From assembly GCA_025331445.1 (NCBI GenBank), contig JAIWNE010000054.1, positions 1 to 64,000 on the forward strand: 64,000 bases of DNA. The letters are read 5' to 3'. The DNA is from Blakeslea trispora (lineage: Eukaryota > Mucoromycota > Mucoromycetes > Mucorales > Choanephoraceae). The notes under the pieces were generated by a model. That model made no database searches, had not been told where the DNA came from, and saw nothing but the letters and a program-made list of their open reading frames with translations. Both the position numbers and the translations under genes were made by a program. Each line of letters begins with the position of its first letter. Position 1 is the stretch's first letter. Of this stretch, positions 38,262 through 49,085 are shown one piece after another.

Positions 38262-39037
38262 ATGATGAAGTTTCGACTGGATCCCTTTCCAAGACTTACT
38301 CAACTCTTATTAAATTCATTGCTCAATGCTCGTATTCTTGTGTTTGCCGTTGTAGTAGCCAAGATCACAGTAGATCGTCTTTATCGTTATTCAGTGGTAA
38401 GGCAAAATAAGAAAAAACCCTAGTTTGATCTATTGCTTATAACAAATAGATCATCAATCCTTTTGCTTATGATGCTCAAGGCCAAGCTACTTTGGATATT
38501 CTCGAATATCAACAACCAGCAACAGCCAATGATGTTTATTATGCACTCAACAGTTATGGCGCCAAAGGTCGACAAGCCTATCTCTCTTACCTGTTTAACG
38601 ATGCTGTCTTTATTGTGGCACGTACTGTACCTGTGATTGTGATCTGTAGTTGGGCCTATCAAAAGGCACCTGAATCATGGCGTCCCGGTGTTTGGTTACC
38701 TGTGTTGAATATGATGACTGATTTAGTTGAATCCGGTATTTTGTTTGTCTTGATCAAGTTGTTTCCTGAACGCGTTGAACTGTTGGAATGGTTGGCTGTG
38801 TATGTGATTCAGTTGAAATGGATGACCTTTAAGGGAACAATCACCTTAATGTTTGTCTCTATGTTGGTTGGTGTCTATTATGCTTTCCATAGTCTGTTGG
38901 CCGATAGTGTTTTGATGGAAAAGGATCGCCAAAAGAAGGTGCAGGCTAGAGACCAAATTCAAGAAGTCTTGAGAAAAGCAGCTGCTCGTCGTGAAGCTTC
39001 TTCTTCTTCTACTGTAGATAATAAAAAGAATGCTTAA
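38262..39037 (+). CDS. unknown multispan membrane protein, 240 aa
   Basis: Two exons (38262-38396, 38450-39037) encode 240 aa. Hydrophobic segments at about residues 18-36, 95-115, 128-150 and 180-202 suggest four membrane spans; the C-terminus is a hydrophilic, basic, coiled-coil-like tail (EKDRQKKVQARDQIQEVL) ending in a Ser-rich stretch. The N-terminus begins MMKFRLDPFPRLTQ and contains no cleavable signal. I do not recognise the family. Two adjacent ATGs (38262 and 38265) can serve as start. It follows the NOP6-like gene with only 166 nt between stop and start. Confidence 0.75.
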
Positions 39038-39147
39038 TTTTTCTTCTTTCCTTTTTTAGAATCATCCTTATTTTTTTTTTATTTAATTCTCTCTCTCTTT
39101 TTTTTCCCTTTCTCTCTCTTTAAAAAGGCACCCTTCAATTTGTTACT

Positions 39148-40416
39148 ATGCCCAGAAAACGACCTACATTCAAAGAAAAGGCAAAAAAAAGCACACACAA
39201 AGAGAGGAAGAGTGAGTGTGCAAGTAACTTACTGTTTTATAGATCACTGTAGAAAGTCATGACAAGATCGAGACAAAGGTTTGTTCAACTAGATCCGTTC
39301 TTCTCCTTCTAATCCTTTCACTAGAAAAGAAAGCTTAAAGAAAGCACAACTTCCTCAAACAATTCACATACAACATCACAGCAAGAGAATCAAGAGGGTG
39401 ATAGTATTATCGAAATACTGTCTGATCATGAAGAACCTACCCAGAAAGGGCCCAAGCAAGTATAGTTTATTTGTTGAATCCATACAATGTCTCTTGCTTA
39501 CCTTTTTTTTATATATAGAATGGCTCGTATTGCAGGATCGAATGTAACAATAGAAAAGAAAGACCTTGATTATCTGAAGCCTCGTCAATGGTTAAATGAC
39601 ACTATTGTTGATTTTGTACTACAGATGTACCTCGATCAGTATCAGATGCATAATGAAGTCTATATATCCAACAGCTTCTTCTATAGTCGATTAAGTCAGA
39701 TGAATCGGTAAAGTCTGCTGCATTTGTTTACCTGTACATCTAGAGACTTACATGACATACAGAAATGCCGGTCAAGACTCTTTTGATGCAATGAAACGAT
39801 GGATTCAATACGATAGAATATTCACTAAAAAACTATGGCTTATTCCAGCATGCGAAGAGTAAAGTACAATAGATGTTGTGTTGCTATCTATATTGATGCA
39901 TGTTTTATTTGTTAGTCATCATTGGTATCTTATAGCTGTAGTAAATCCGGGAAAGAAAAAGTAAGAGGGGGGCGGGTTCTTGTCAAACAAGAGAGCCGAG
40001 ACTGATTCTCCATTAGACAATTTATTGCTGTGATGGATTCTCTCAACAAAAGTGATGCCTCGGGAAAGGCCACACTATTGATCCGACATTTCTTGAGCTG
40101 TAAATATCTTGAAGAAAACGGCCAACACATTCCACCCATCAAAACCTTATTTCGACCTATTCCTGCACAACAAAACAGCCATGATTGTGGACTTTATCTG
40201 CTTCGATCTGTTCAACTCTTGATGCTTCATCGATCAAAGACATTGGATCTTTTAAGGGTAAGTGTGCTTAAGAGAAAAAGAAATGGGTGATTAAAGTGAT
40301 GTTTTCTATAGGGACATCCAGTGGATTCAGATAGATTATGGCAAAGTACACCTGTACCAAGTCGAAAAGAATTGAGACACATGCTTGCTAAACTCATCAA
40401 ATCCAAAAAACAATAA
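39148..40416 (+). CDS. Ulp/SENP-family SUMO protease with N-terminal SUMO-interacting motif
   Basis: Eight exons (39148-39211, 39253-39278, 39325-39455, 39519-39707, 39763-39858, 39916-39960, 40017-40257, 40312-40416) encode 298 aa. The C48 peptidase core starts with DLDYLKPRQWLNDTIVDFVL. The catalytic set is complete: H171 (HHW), D191 (VMDSL), Q235 and C241 (QQNSHDCGLYLL). The N-terminal 75 residues are basic and then carry SIIEIL followed by SDHEE (58-67), a textbook SUMO-interacting motif. The family removes SUMO (or NEDD8 in one branch) from proteins; the SIM favours SUMO. Intron 39456-39518 has a GC donor (CCCAA followed by GCAAGT); only this donor keeps the frame into the conserved core. 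Confidence 0.88.
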
Positions 40417-40595
40417 ACTCTTTTTTCCTTTTTTTTTTATTTGCCAAATAACTTTGCCAAAGTACTCTTTTGTCCATCCTTGCTTGCTTCCAATGATGAT
40501 ATAAGCTTAGAATAATAATTCGGATGACTGGCTGGTGTAAGGATCTTTTCTGAAATAGGATACTTTTTTTTTAAAATAACAAAATGGTCAATAGT

Positions 40596-40859
40596 CTACA
40601 TTATCTCTGTTTGTTTTGTTTTTTTTTTTACTTTTTCCTTGAATGTGTTATCTAACAGGCTCTCTAGCGATTCGAGTTCTTTCTTTGCTTTCTCGAGATG
40701 AATGTCGGGATGAGCTGTTCGGAAAGTCTCTTCCACTCGTTTCTCCAGCACTTGTTTCATGCCTCGGTTGGGTCTGACTTTATCTTCGGGCCAGTCCCTC
40801 ACGATACGCATATAGGATCGATAGAGTGCAAGAATTTCTTGTCTTGCTGGTGATGACAT
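40596..40859 (-). CDS. UQCC2/Cbp6-like complex III assembly factor, 87 aa
   Basis: One exon encodes 87 aa. The sequence ALYRSYMRIVRDWPEDKVRP with RGMKQVLEKRVEETFR matches UQCC2 (M19/MNF1) and yeast Cbp6, in which a Y-R...WP-D...R pattern precedes a helical hairpin. Those proteins bind newly made cytochrome b on the mitoribosome and help build respiratory complex III. The LYR-like tripeptide near residue 12 could also suggest an LYR-motif protein, but the WPxDxxR element favours UQCC2/Cbp6. The Lys-rich end comes from an A-rich tract, and a small downstream exon cannot be excluded. It is convergent with the Ulp gene (179 nt between stops). Confidence 0.75.
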   Translation of the reverse strand: MSSPARQEILALYRSYMRIVRDWPEDKVRPNRGMKQVLEKRVEETFRTAHPDIHLEKAKKELESLESLLDNTFKEKVKKKTKQTEIM

Positions 40860-42107
40860 AAATGAATGGTATTTATTGACAAAAAAAAAAAAGACTAAAA
40901 AAAAAGAGAGAGAGAGACAAAAAATAAAGCGGAGTTGTGGGTTTATAGTTGCATGTAAGGTTTGATATCGTACTATGCAAAATCAAAAGAAAAACATAAG
41001 CTCAATGAATCAGTCCTATTCTTTTTTTCATTCTTCTCGCTCTCTCTCTCTAGACTCCTCCCTACTAATAAGCACATACACACAAATAAACCATAAGTGC
41101 TGGTTGTTGTAGAACATCTTTTCTACTCCAATCAATCAATCAATAAACGAATAGTAAGCCGCTCTTCTTTTTATAAAGGCTTGTGCATGTTCACAAATAA
41201 AATGGATCCCGAGCAATAAAGTTCTTGTTCTGTAGTCTTTCGATACATAATACTCTTGTCTTGCTTTATAAGCCAAAACTAAATATCGACCATAAAGTCC
41301 ATTGAATAGACAAACAGAAGGTTTTCACGTTTTATTTGTACAAACATCAACATTTGATATTTAGCTTTGCAAAAGAGTTAGAAGTTAATCATCAGTGATC
41401 TTGACAGCACCTTAGATACGCTTTTGTAAATCTATAAATTATTGTGTCTTAACCAGCTCATTCACACTCCAAATACCAAGTCCAAATACAAATAACTTTA
41501 TTGTTTGTGAGCAAATTCTCTTTCTCTTGAATTTAGTACTTTTAGTGGCTTCAAACAGATGCTTGCTCATTTTTTTTCAATTGAGCGATCAATCTATCAT
41601 CGCTATCAGTACTAGACAGTACAGCTTCATCCTAACGGGAGGAGGGGGCTTCGGTATAACAGTAATCTTCTTATCATCCAAACCAAATCTCCATCCCATT
41701 CAGCTTCTCACGTTGACCTAAATAAACTTAAGCCTTTAAGCTTTGCTTGATCCAGAAATGAAAGGAGTGGGGGGATATTGAGAAGAAGAAAACTGCACAT
41801 TTGAATGGTATCATCTATCTCATATGTTGCCAAACCATCAAGACGAGAACTACACTTGATGTTGGAAATTACCTTCACAGCATAAAATGTTATCAAGAGT
41901 GTCATCGTATATGACTTGATAAAGTTGACTGTATTCAAGAGCTTGTTTTCTTTTTTTTTTTCGGAAGACAACAGGAGAAAAATATGTCAAATCATTGAGG
42001 GCCCACTAATCCATTCCTCTGCTCGAAGTCTAAATTGTGTTATGAATATAAAAAGAGAGAAAGGATTTATTGACAGAATGCTTTTCTCTTTTCAACTTTT
42101 TGTTTGT
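40860..42107. other. intergenic region without recognised genes
   Basis: The 150 bases after 40860 are the T/A-rich leader of the UQCC2-like gene. CA- and CT-rich runs lie at 41035-41090. On the minus strand, text at about 41440-41390 (GAVKITDD then stop) looks like the end of an old coding sequence, but nothing upstream supports it. ORFs at 41527-41721 and 41708-41971 overlap on opposite strands and have no protein-like features. Confidence 0.4.
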
Positions 42108-42620
42108 TTATTGTCTAGCCTTAACAACAGGTTCCCAAGCTTCTAACTTGGAAGCAGTGGTGCTGTAAGTCTTGAAGTTTTTGCGAGTACCAGAGAAATT
42201 GGGAGTAGGTTGACCCCACCACTTTTGAGGTTGAATGTTCATTTCGGTAGGAGGCTCTTGAACAATACGAGCCAACCACATGTGCCTATATACATGGTCA
42301 TTCTCGATTCATACTGTTTTTTTTATTCTTCTTTACCATTCAGGAGCAATGTCAGCACTGTCGTTTTGCTTACTGGCATATTCAACCCAACGTTCACGAC
42401 CTAATCATAAAAGAAATATGAATAAACAAGAAGAGAAAGAGAAAGTTTTTTCTTTTTTTTTACCGGAAACTTCATCGTTGTTTTCAAAGTATTTGTTGCC
42501 ATTCAAATCAGTACCAATAAGGCGACCCCACTTGGTGTCACCAATAGTGTCCATTTGCTTAATGTAACTGGAAGGGCCAACCTTCATCAAGTTCTTGATA
42601 GTACGTCCGAGAGTTGACAT
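42108..42620 (-). CDS. NDUFA12: NADH dehydrogenase (complex I) subunit NDUFA12/B17.2
   Basis: Three exons (42464-42620, 42337-42400, 42108-42285) encode 132 aa. The family signature is clear: KVGPSSYIKQMDTIGDTKWGRLIGTD, GNKYFENNDEVSGRERWVEYA, then IAPEWHMWLARIVQEPPTE and a C-terminal FKTYSTTASKLEAWEP. NDUFA12 is an accessory subunit of the hydrophilic arm of respiratory complex I and sits near the NADH-oxidising module. The start at 42620 is the first ATG and there is no cleavable presequence, as in homologues. Length matches the usual 130-145 residues. Confidence 0.93.
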
Positions 42621-43213
42621 TTATTAGAGTAGGGAGAGAGGATTATGTATATAAAAAAAAAATGGATAACAATTATGGTCTTTTTTTTTTTTGGCTTTCT
42701 CTTATTTTGTGGGTCCGAATCGGTTTTTACAATAAGCGAGAGAGAGTCTGTAAGTTATTGTTGTGTGTGCTTTAGAAAAAAAAAATTCGCCCTAGCACCC
42801 TCTTGGCTGTCAAACATAATCCCCGCTATTTCATTGGATAGACAAAAGTGACGTCGTAATTGGGATAAAATCTTTTTGGATCAATCAAGAGCATATCTTT
42901 TTTTGCATTGATATAAACAAAAGACCAATAGTCAAAAAGAAAAAGATAGCCAATCAACACTTTGTCTTCTGCTTGATATGATGAAGCCATAGCTATGGCA
43001 GCTACATTGGCAATTTACAACAAAGTTAGATCGAAATGATTTAAGGTTTTTCAGGCAACCAGATTTTGCTGGTTATTCAAGAATTTCGGGTAGTGGGCAT
43101 TACTATATGAAATGCTTCATTCTTTCTATTGCTAGTCCTATCTTCAACATTTTCTCGTTTGTTAAAAAAAAAATAAAAAAATCAAAACATGGAGGGTTTT
43201 CTCTTTCTCTATA
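42621..43213. other. shared promoter region of NDUFA12 and chitin deacetylase
   Basis: The two genes diverge from this 593-nt stretch. Long T or A tracts at about 42652-42690 and 42776-42785 flank the NDUFA12 start. CCAAT cores lie at about 42924 and 42951. No coding sequence is seen. Confidence 0.4.
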
Positions 43214-44397
43214 ATGCATTTGATCACGATTGCTTTGTCTCTGTTTGTGATCTATCCAAGTAAGATAGATGCCTTTGAGGGACACCATGGTTCCCGTACC
43301 ATCCTGTCAGTCTCTTCACCCACCTTTCTCCCTCATTTTTCATGGCATCATCGTCCTCATCCTGCACATCCTGTGCCTACAGGACCTATCAACACACACA
43401 TCAGATTCAATGCAAGTGCATATCCATCTCGTTGGAAAACTCCCGATGTTCGACATAGTGAAGTCCAGGCTGCTATCAGATCCATCGATTGGAACTATGT
43501 GCCCAAGTTGGCACCTCACTTTATCCCTGGGATTGTTTATGATTATGAAAAGGATGAAGGTTGTTGGCGTTCAAACAAAGTATGCTCCACTCCTAAAGTG
43601 GCCTATCTACCAGATGACATTGCAGAATGCTATCTTGCCAGAGATTTCGGATTAGTAAGGTAGCTTCATCTCTATAGAAAGAATAGGGTTTTAAAAAAAA
43701 AAAGTAAATCTAGACATTTGATGATGGTCCATTAGCAAGAAATACCTCTACTGATAGAGTACCTTATTTATATGATTACCTTGCACATCAAGATCAAACA
43801 GCCACTTTGTTTAGTAAAGTACTTTGTAAGATTCGATCTAGAGACATACTAACATGATAGTCAGTGATTGGATCCAACATAGTTGCATTTCCTGATGCTG
43901 TTCTTCGCGCCTTTCAATCAGGACATCATCTCTGTGCCCATACTTGGTCTCATACATTCATGACCATGCTAACCAACGAACAGATTGTAGCTGAGCTCTA
44001 CTGGACGATACGAGCCATCAAAGAAATCACAGGTGTCACCACAAGATGTTGGCGTCCGAGTTATGGGGATGTAGATGATCGTGTCAGGGCTATTGCTCAT
44101 CAATTAGGCTTGCGTACCATTGTCTGGAACAGTGATTCGCTTGATTGGGCTATTCCTCTTACCAATTCAACAGAAAGCTTTAGAAGGAATAATGTAGATA
44201 AGGCGTTCGAAAGCTGGATAGCAGCCTACCAGTCAAAAAACCAGACGCATGGTCGAATTGTGCTGATGCATGAAAACAATCCACCCACCCTCCAAGTGGT
44301 TCAGGATTGGTTGCCGAGACTCAAAAAAGTATTTAATATCAAAAAAGTGCATGAATGTGTACCTCATCTTGGTCCTCCTTATTGGGAATATCAATAA
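43214..44397 (+). CDS. secreted chitin/polysaccharide deacetylase (CE4 family)
   Basis: Three exons (43214-43654, 43714-43818, 43861-44397) encode 360 aa. A signal peptide (MHLITIALSLFVIYPSKIDA) is followed by a His/Pro-rich spacer and the NodB domain. All five CE4 motifs are seen: TFDDGP (148-153, catalytic base and metal ligand D150/D151), HTWSH (metal ligands H209, H213), the RCWRPSYGDVDDR loop, DSLDW and LMHEN. Such enzymes convert cell-wall chitin to chitosan, a main wall polymer in Mucorales. The second intron is only 42 nt, with a TACTAAC branch site close to its AG; the donor at 43819 is the only nearby one that keeps the frame. Confidence 0.9.
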
Positions 44398-44538
44398 ACA
44401 ACCATTGTCTCAAACGCACATGTATTTTGTTCCCAATCTCTTGTGTCAAACTCAAGTATGTGACTTGCACCACTTTGTGTTTCTCTCTCTTTTATTAGTA
44501 TTTTCTTTTTTTTTTCTTCTAAACAAAAGAAATATACA

Positions 44539-46455
44539 ATGGATTTAGTCAACAACTATGGCTCTAGTGATGAAGAAGACAATGTCAACACGTATTCTAG
44601 TTTAACCAAAATAAATGCAGCACCCGACACTGGTTTTCATGTAAGCTATTCAGTGATGTTTCTTTCTTTTTTTTTTTTTTTGGTAACCTGTAGAGAGAAT
44701 AGGATCATACTTCCGGCGCGTTATATACAGCACCCACAGCCACTGAGCTTACAGTCAATGTGCCTTATGAGGATATGAACAGGCCTGTACTAGGACCTAC
44801 CAACCCTTTTGTCGAACAACATCTTGCAACACAAAACGTCATCAATGGCCATGTAGAGCAGCAAGCCATTTCGGAAGCCGACTTTAGAACACAACACCGT
44901 ACTTTTGAGACTTATGGTTATGCACGCGATCCTTCTCTGAGTACTCAAACGAATTTGGCAGGACAAACCGGTCAAGGTTTGATGGGCACAGGTTATGTAG
45001 GTAACCTCAATAAGGCAACTGAATTAGAAGGCGCATCCATCTTTGATCGTGTCCGAAAAGAAGCAAGACCCAATAAGGATTTGAAAAAGAAGAGATATGG
45101 TAAAGGAAAATTAGATCAATTGGAAGGACCAGATGCCTATAAGGGTCCTTGGGCTGGTTATGAGAACGATAATGTAGGTGTACCTACTGGCATAAGAAAG
45201 GCAGAAGAAGAAGAAGGAGCAGAAGAAGAAGAAGTGGTGGAAGAGACAAAGGAAGTTGAAAAACCAGCTGAATTCTCGGTCAGGAATATTGCTCGAAATG
45301 CAGGTACAGAGACAACGCAGTTCCATGGTACCTCGGAGCGTGATTATCTCGGACGAACCTATATGGCTGTGCCTCAAGATGTGGATGTCAATCTGTTTGG
45401 AGAACCAGGATCTCAGGATTGTTTTATTCCCAAAAAACTAATTCATACATGGGAAGGTCATGAAAAGGGTGTTTCAAGCATCAAATTCTTTCCTAAATCA
45501 GCACATCTCTTACTGAGTGGTGGTATGGATCATCAAATCAAGGCAAGTCAATGTATGTCTCATGCCTATTTAAGACCTAATTGCCTCTCTTCTATAGATT
45601 TGGGATGTATATCATGATAGAAGCCTTTTGCGTTCTTATCACGGTCACGATAAAGCAGTCAGAGATGTCACATTTAACAATGATGGTACACGGTTCCTAA
45701 GTGTGAGTTATGATAGAAACATCAAGCTATGGGATACAGAAACTGGCCAATGTATTCGCACCTTTTCAACCGGCAAATTGCCTTACTGTGCTACATTCAA
45801 TCCAGACCATGACAAACAAAACATCTTTTTGGCAGGTTATTCTGACAAGAAGATTATTCAGTTTGATGTCAACACAGGCGAAATCACACAAGAATACGAT
45901 CAACACTTGGGTGCTGTCAATACAATCACTTTTGTGGATGAAAATCGTCGTTTTGTGACTACTTCAGATGATAAGACAATGCGTGCTTGGGAATATGATA
46001 TTCCTGTTGTCATCAAATACATTGCTGAACCAGACATGTATTCTATTCCTGCCGTAACATTATCACCTAACAGTAAGTCCCTCCTTTATCTATATCTTTA
46101 TATGTGTAAATTGACGCCTTTTATTTTCTTAGAAAAATGGCTGGCTTGTCAATCGTTGGATAATCAAATCTTGATATATGGTGCTGGTGATAGATTCAGA
46201 TTAAATAGAAAGAAGCGTTTTGCTGGCCATTTGATTGCTGGTTATGCTTGTAAACCTAGCTTTTCACCTAATGGTCGATTTATGACAAGTGGTGACTCCA
46301 ATGGTAATGTTTGGTTCTGGGATTGGAAGACTTGTAAAATCCTCAAGAAGCTCAAGGTGCATGACAGAGTGGTTATGTGTGCTGAATGGAATCCTCATGA
46401 AACATCCAAATTGGCTACTTGTAGTTGGGATGGTCTAATTAAATATTGGGATTAA
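44539..46455 (+). CDS. CDC40: pre-mRNA splicing factor CDC40/PRP17, WD40 protein
   Basis: Four exons (44539-44640, 44703-45542, 45598-46072, 46133-46455) encode 579 aa, the length of human CDC40. The N-terminal half is charged and carries conserved [20 protein letters not shown] with [10 protein letters not shown], and [11 protein letters not shown]; the C-terminal half (about 285-579) forms a seven-blade WD40 propeller beginning [17 protein letters not shown]. The protein acts in the second step of splicing. The second intron (45543-45597) begins with GC, not GT (AAG then GCAAGT): only this join restores the conserved HQIKIWDVY strand. So a splicing-factor gene itself depends on a non-standard intron. 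Confidence 0.93.
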
Positions 46456-46616
46456 TAAAAAAAAACAATAATAATAGTATTATTTTATAGGGTGATTACT
46501 ATTAAAGAGAAGATTTAGACTAGTCCATTTCATGTAAAGGAGGGATGAATATGAAAAGTAATCTATACTATTTTCTGTCTTTTTTATTATTGATATACAG
46601 CCTTTTTTTTTTGTTA

Positions 46617-48932
46617 TTATTTGGAAGCCTTGGCTTGTTCAGCAGCTTCCTGTGAAAGACCCATGGCAGTAAGGAAAACAGCAGTTTCAACATATTCCTT
46701 CTTTTGGCGTTCCTTATCCCACTTGAGTTCTTCAGCCATGATTTCAATGACCTTGGGAAGAGATTGTAAAGCAGCTTCAGCATTCAAGAAAGCAAGACGA
46801 GTACGACGAGCCAAGACATCGACAGCAGTACAGGCATGTTCTTGTCTGACATTGTATCTAACTTCGGCTTCAATGTAGGGGTAGTTGTGTGAGATACGGT
46901 TACCGTACTTGGGGAATGTCATAGAGGTAGGATCATCAATGGAGGCTACTGCCCAGGCACGGTTACCATAACTACGGGCAAGATGTTGAGCGACCTCTGT
47001 GTCCATACCAAACTCTTGAACAAGACGAATAAACATGGTGCTGCTGTATCCTTCACTACCAATCAATTGAGTGCTCTCAGTCACACACTTGGTCTTGGGC
47101 TTCAAGCCAAAGACTTCAATAGCACGATCGACGGTTTCTTCAGCCATAGCACGGTAAGTAGTCCATTTACCACCAGCAATTGTAATCAATTTGTTTTCAC
47201 TGACATTGATCATATGGTTACGAACAAGAGATTCTGTGTTCTTTGCATGAGGGTCACGAACTAAAGGACGAATACCAGACCAAGCAGCCAGGACATCACT
47301 ACGGCGGACCTTGACATCTATATTGTAAGAAAAAGTGAGTTATACAAAAGAATAAGCTGATGGATCTAAAAAAAAAAATAGTCTTACCAGGACTAAGATA
47401 ACGGGAAACTTCATCCAAGATCCAGTTGATTTCATCTTCTTTAGGCATAGGGTTCTGAGTTACTTCAGTTGGAGAATCTGGAAAATAATTTCATTCGTTA
47501 AACCTTATTGAACATTTCTCTCTTATTACCCCCAAAAAAGAAACTGTATACTTTACCTGTAGTACCAGCAATAGTGTTACCTTGCCATGGCAAGAAAAAG
47601 ATAACACGACCATCACTTGTGGCAGGATCTAAAAGACCCATGTTTCTAGGGCTATAATAGTTGGGAAGGATGATGTGTACACCAGCAGAGGGAGCAACAA
47701 TATCCAAGTTTTGAGCATCATCCATCTTACGGAGACCATCAGTAAATGGACCAGTTGCATTAATAACACCCTAATTGATTTGTTTATTTTTAGTATGATT
47801 ATTATCTCGCTTTATATGGTGCTTACCTTGGCCTTCACAATCCATTCTTCACCTGTAAGGTTGTCTCTCACATGAGCACCATCAACAATGCCATTACTGT
47901 CCTTTGTTAACTTTGTCACTTCACAATGGTTTGCAACAGTGGCTCCATGGCAAGCAGCTGTCATAGCCAATGCAACATTCATTCTTGCGTCATTGTGTTG
48001 ACCTATAAACACGTCAATAATTTTTATAAAAAAAAAAAATCTTTATCTTTTAGATCTCCGTAGATGCTAACTTTACCATCATAATAAACCAAAGCACCAA
48101 CCAATTCATCCTTCTTTAACATAGGGAAAGCTTCAAGTGCCTTTGAACGAGTCAAGAAGTAACTACTTTCAAGTGCTTCACGACCGGCAAATAAATCATA
48201 CATCTTACAACCAACCCAATAATAAGGAATTTGCCACCATCTAAGATATTCAAGGTTTAGTCCTATTTCTCCCCCAAACTTTGTTGAAGACTTACTTGTA
48301 GACAGGAAGCATAATGGGCAATTGATCTGAAAGGTGAGGAGCAATATCCAAAAAGATCTTTCTTTCATGCAATGCTTCTACAACAAGTTTGTATTGTTCA
48401 TAATCAAGTTCCATAATAGCCTTTTGCAAATAACGAACACCACCATGGACCAATTTGGTTGATCTTGAAGAAGTACCTAGAAAACAGAGTCAAATTCTAT
48501 TTCGGAAAAGGTTCTCTCAATGGGATGATTACCAGAAGCAAAATCATCTCTTTCAACCATGGCTACTTTCAATCCACGCGTAGCAGCATCAACAGAGATA
48601 CCGGCACCAGTAGCACCACCACCAACAACTAGAATGTCATAAGGATCCTGTGAACTGTTCTTCAATTTAGCAATCATTTCTTCACGTGAAGGTACAGTCC
48701 AGAATTCTTGGTTTTGTTTCTGTTGTTGCTCCTGAAGAGCTTCGGCAAATGCCTTGTTTCTAGTGAATAATGGTGGAAGTTCCTTTGTCTTTTCTTGAAG
48801 TCTTATTGTTCTCTTGTAAATGTTGTTATCGTTCTTGGATTGTTCATTAATATAGTATGCTAAGCTGGCAGTTGCGGTTGTGGCTGTAGCAAAAGAAAGG
48901 ACCCTTTGGGTCTTTGATAATTGTCTCCACAT
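46617..48932 (-). CDS. GUT2: mitochondrial FAD-dependent glycerol-3-phosphate dehydrogenase
   Basis: Seven exons (48533-48932, 48296-48476, 48077-48240, 47827-48002, 47557-47770, 47388-47477, 46617-47317) encode 641 aa. The N-terminus is basic with a hydrophobic span at about 11-28, as expected for anchoring to the inner membrane. The FAD-binding motif YDILVVGGGATGAG lies at about 98-111; TSSRSTKLVHGGVRYL, INATGPFTD and IAGGKWTTYR are further family motifs. The enzyme oxidises glycerol-3-phosphate and passes electrons to ubiquinone. No EF-hand pair like that of animals is present, as in other fungi. It is convergent with CDC40 (161 nt between stops). Confidence 0.95.
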
Positions 48933-49040
48933 ACTATATCGAGAAAATATATAAAAAAAAAAATTAAAAATGTATAAAAAAAAACACAAAATAAAAAAAA
49001 AAATTAGACAGCTCTGAAACAAGTCTATATATAAGCACAG

Positions 49041-49085
<45 letters not shown>

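Noticed and set aside
40596..40640. Extra downstream exon of the UQCC2-like gene after a GTAAAA donor
   Set aside because: The continued reading is AT-derived and not similar to the family; the simple one-exon model already gives the normal length.
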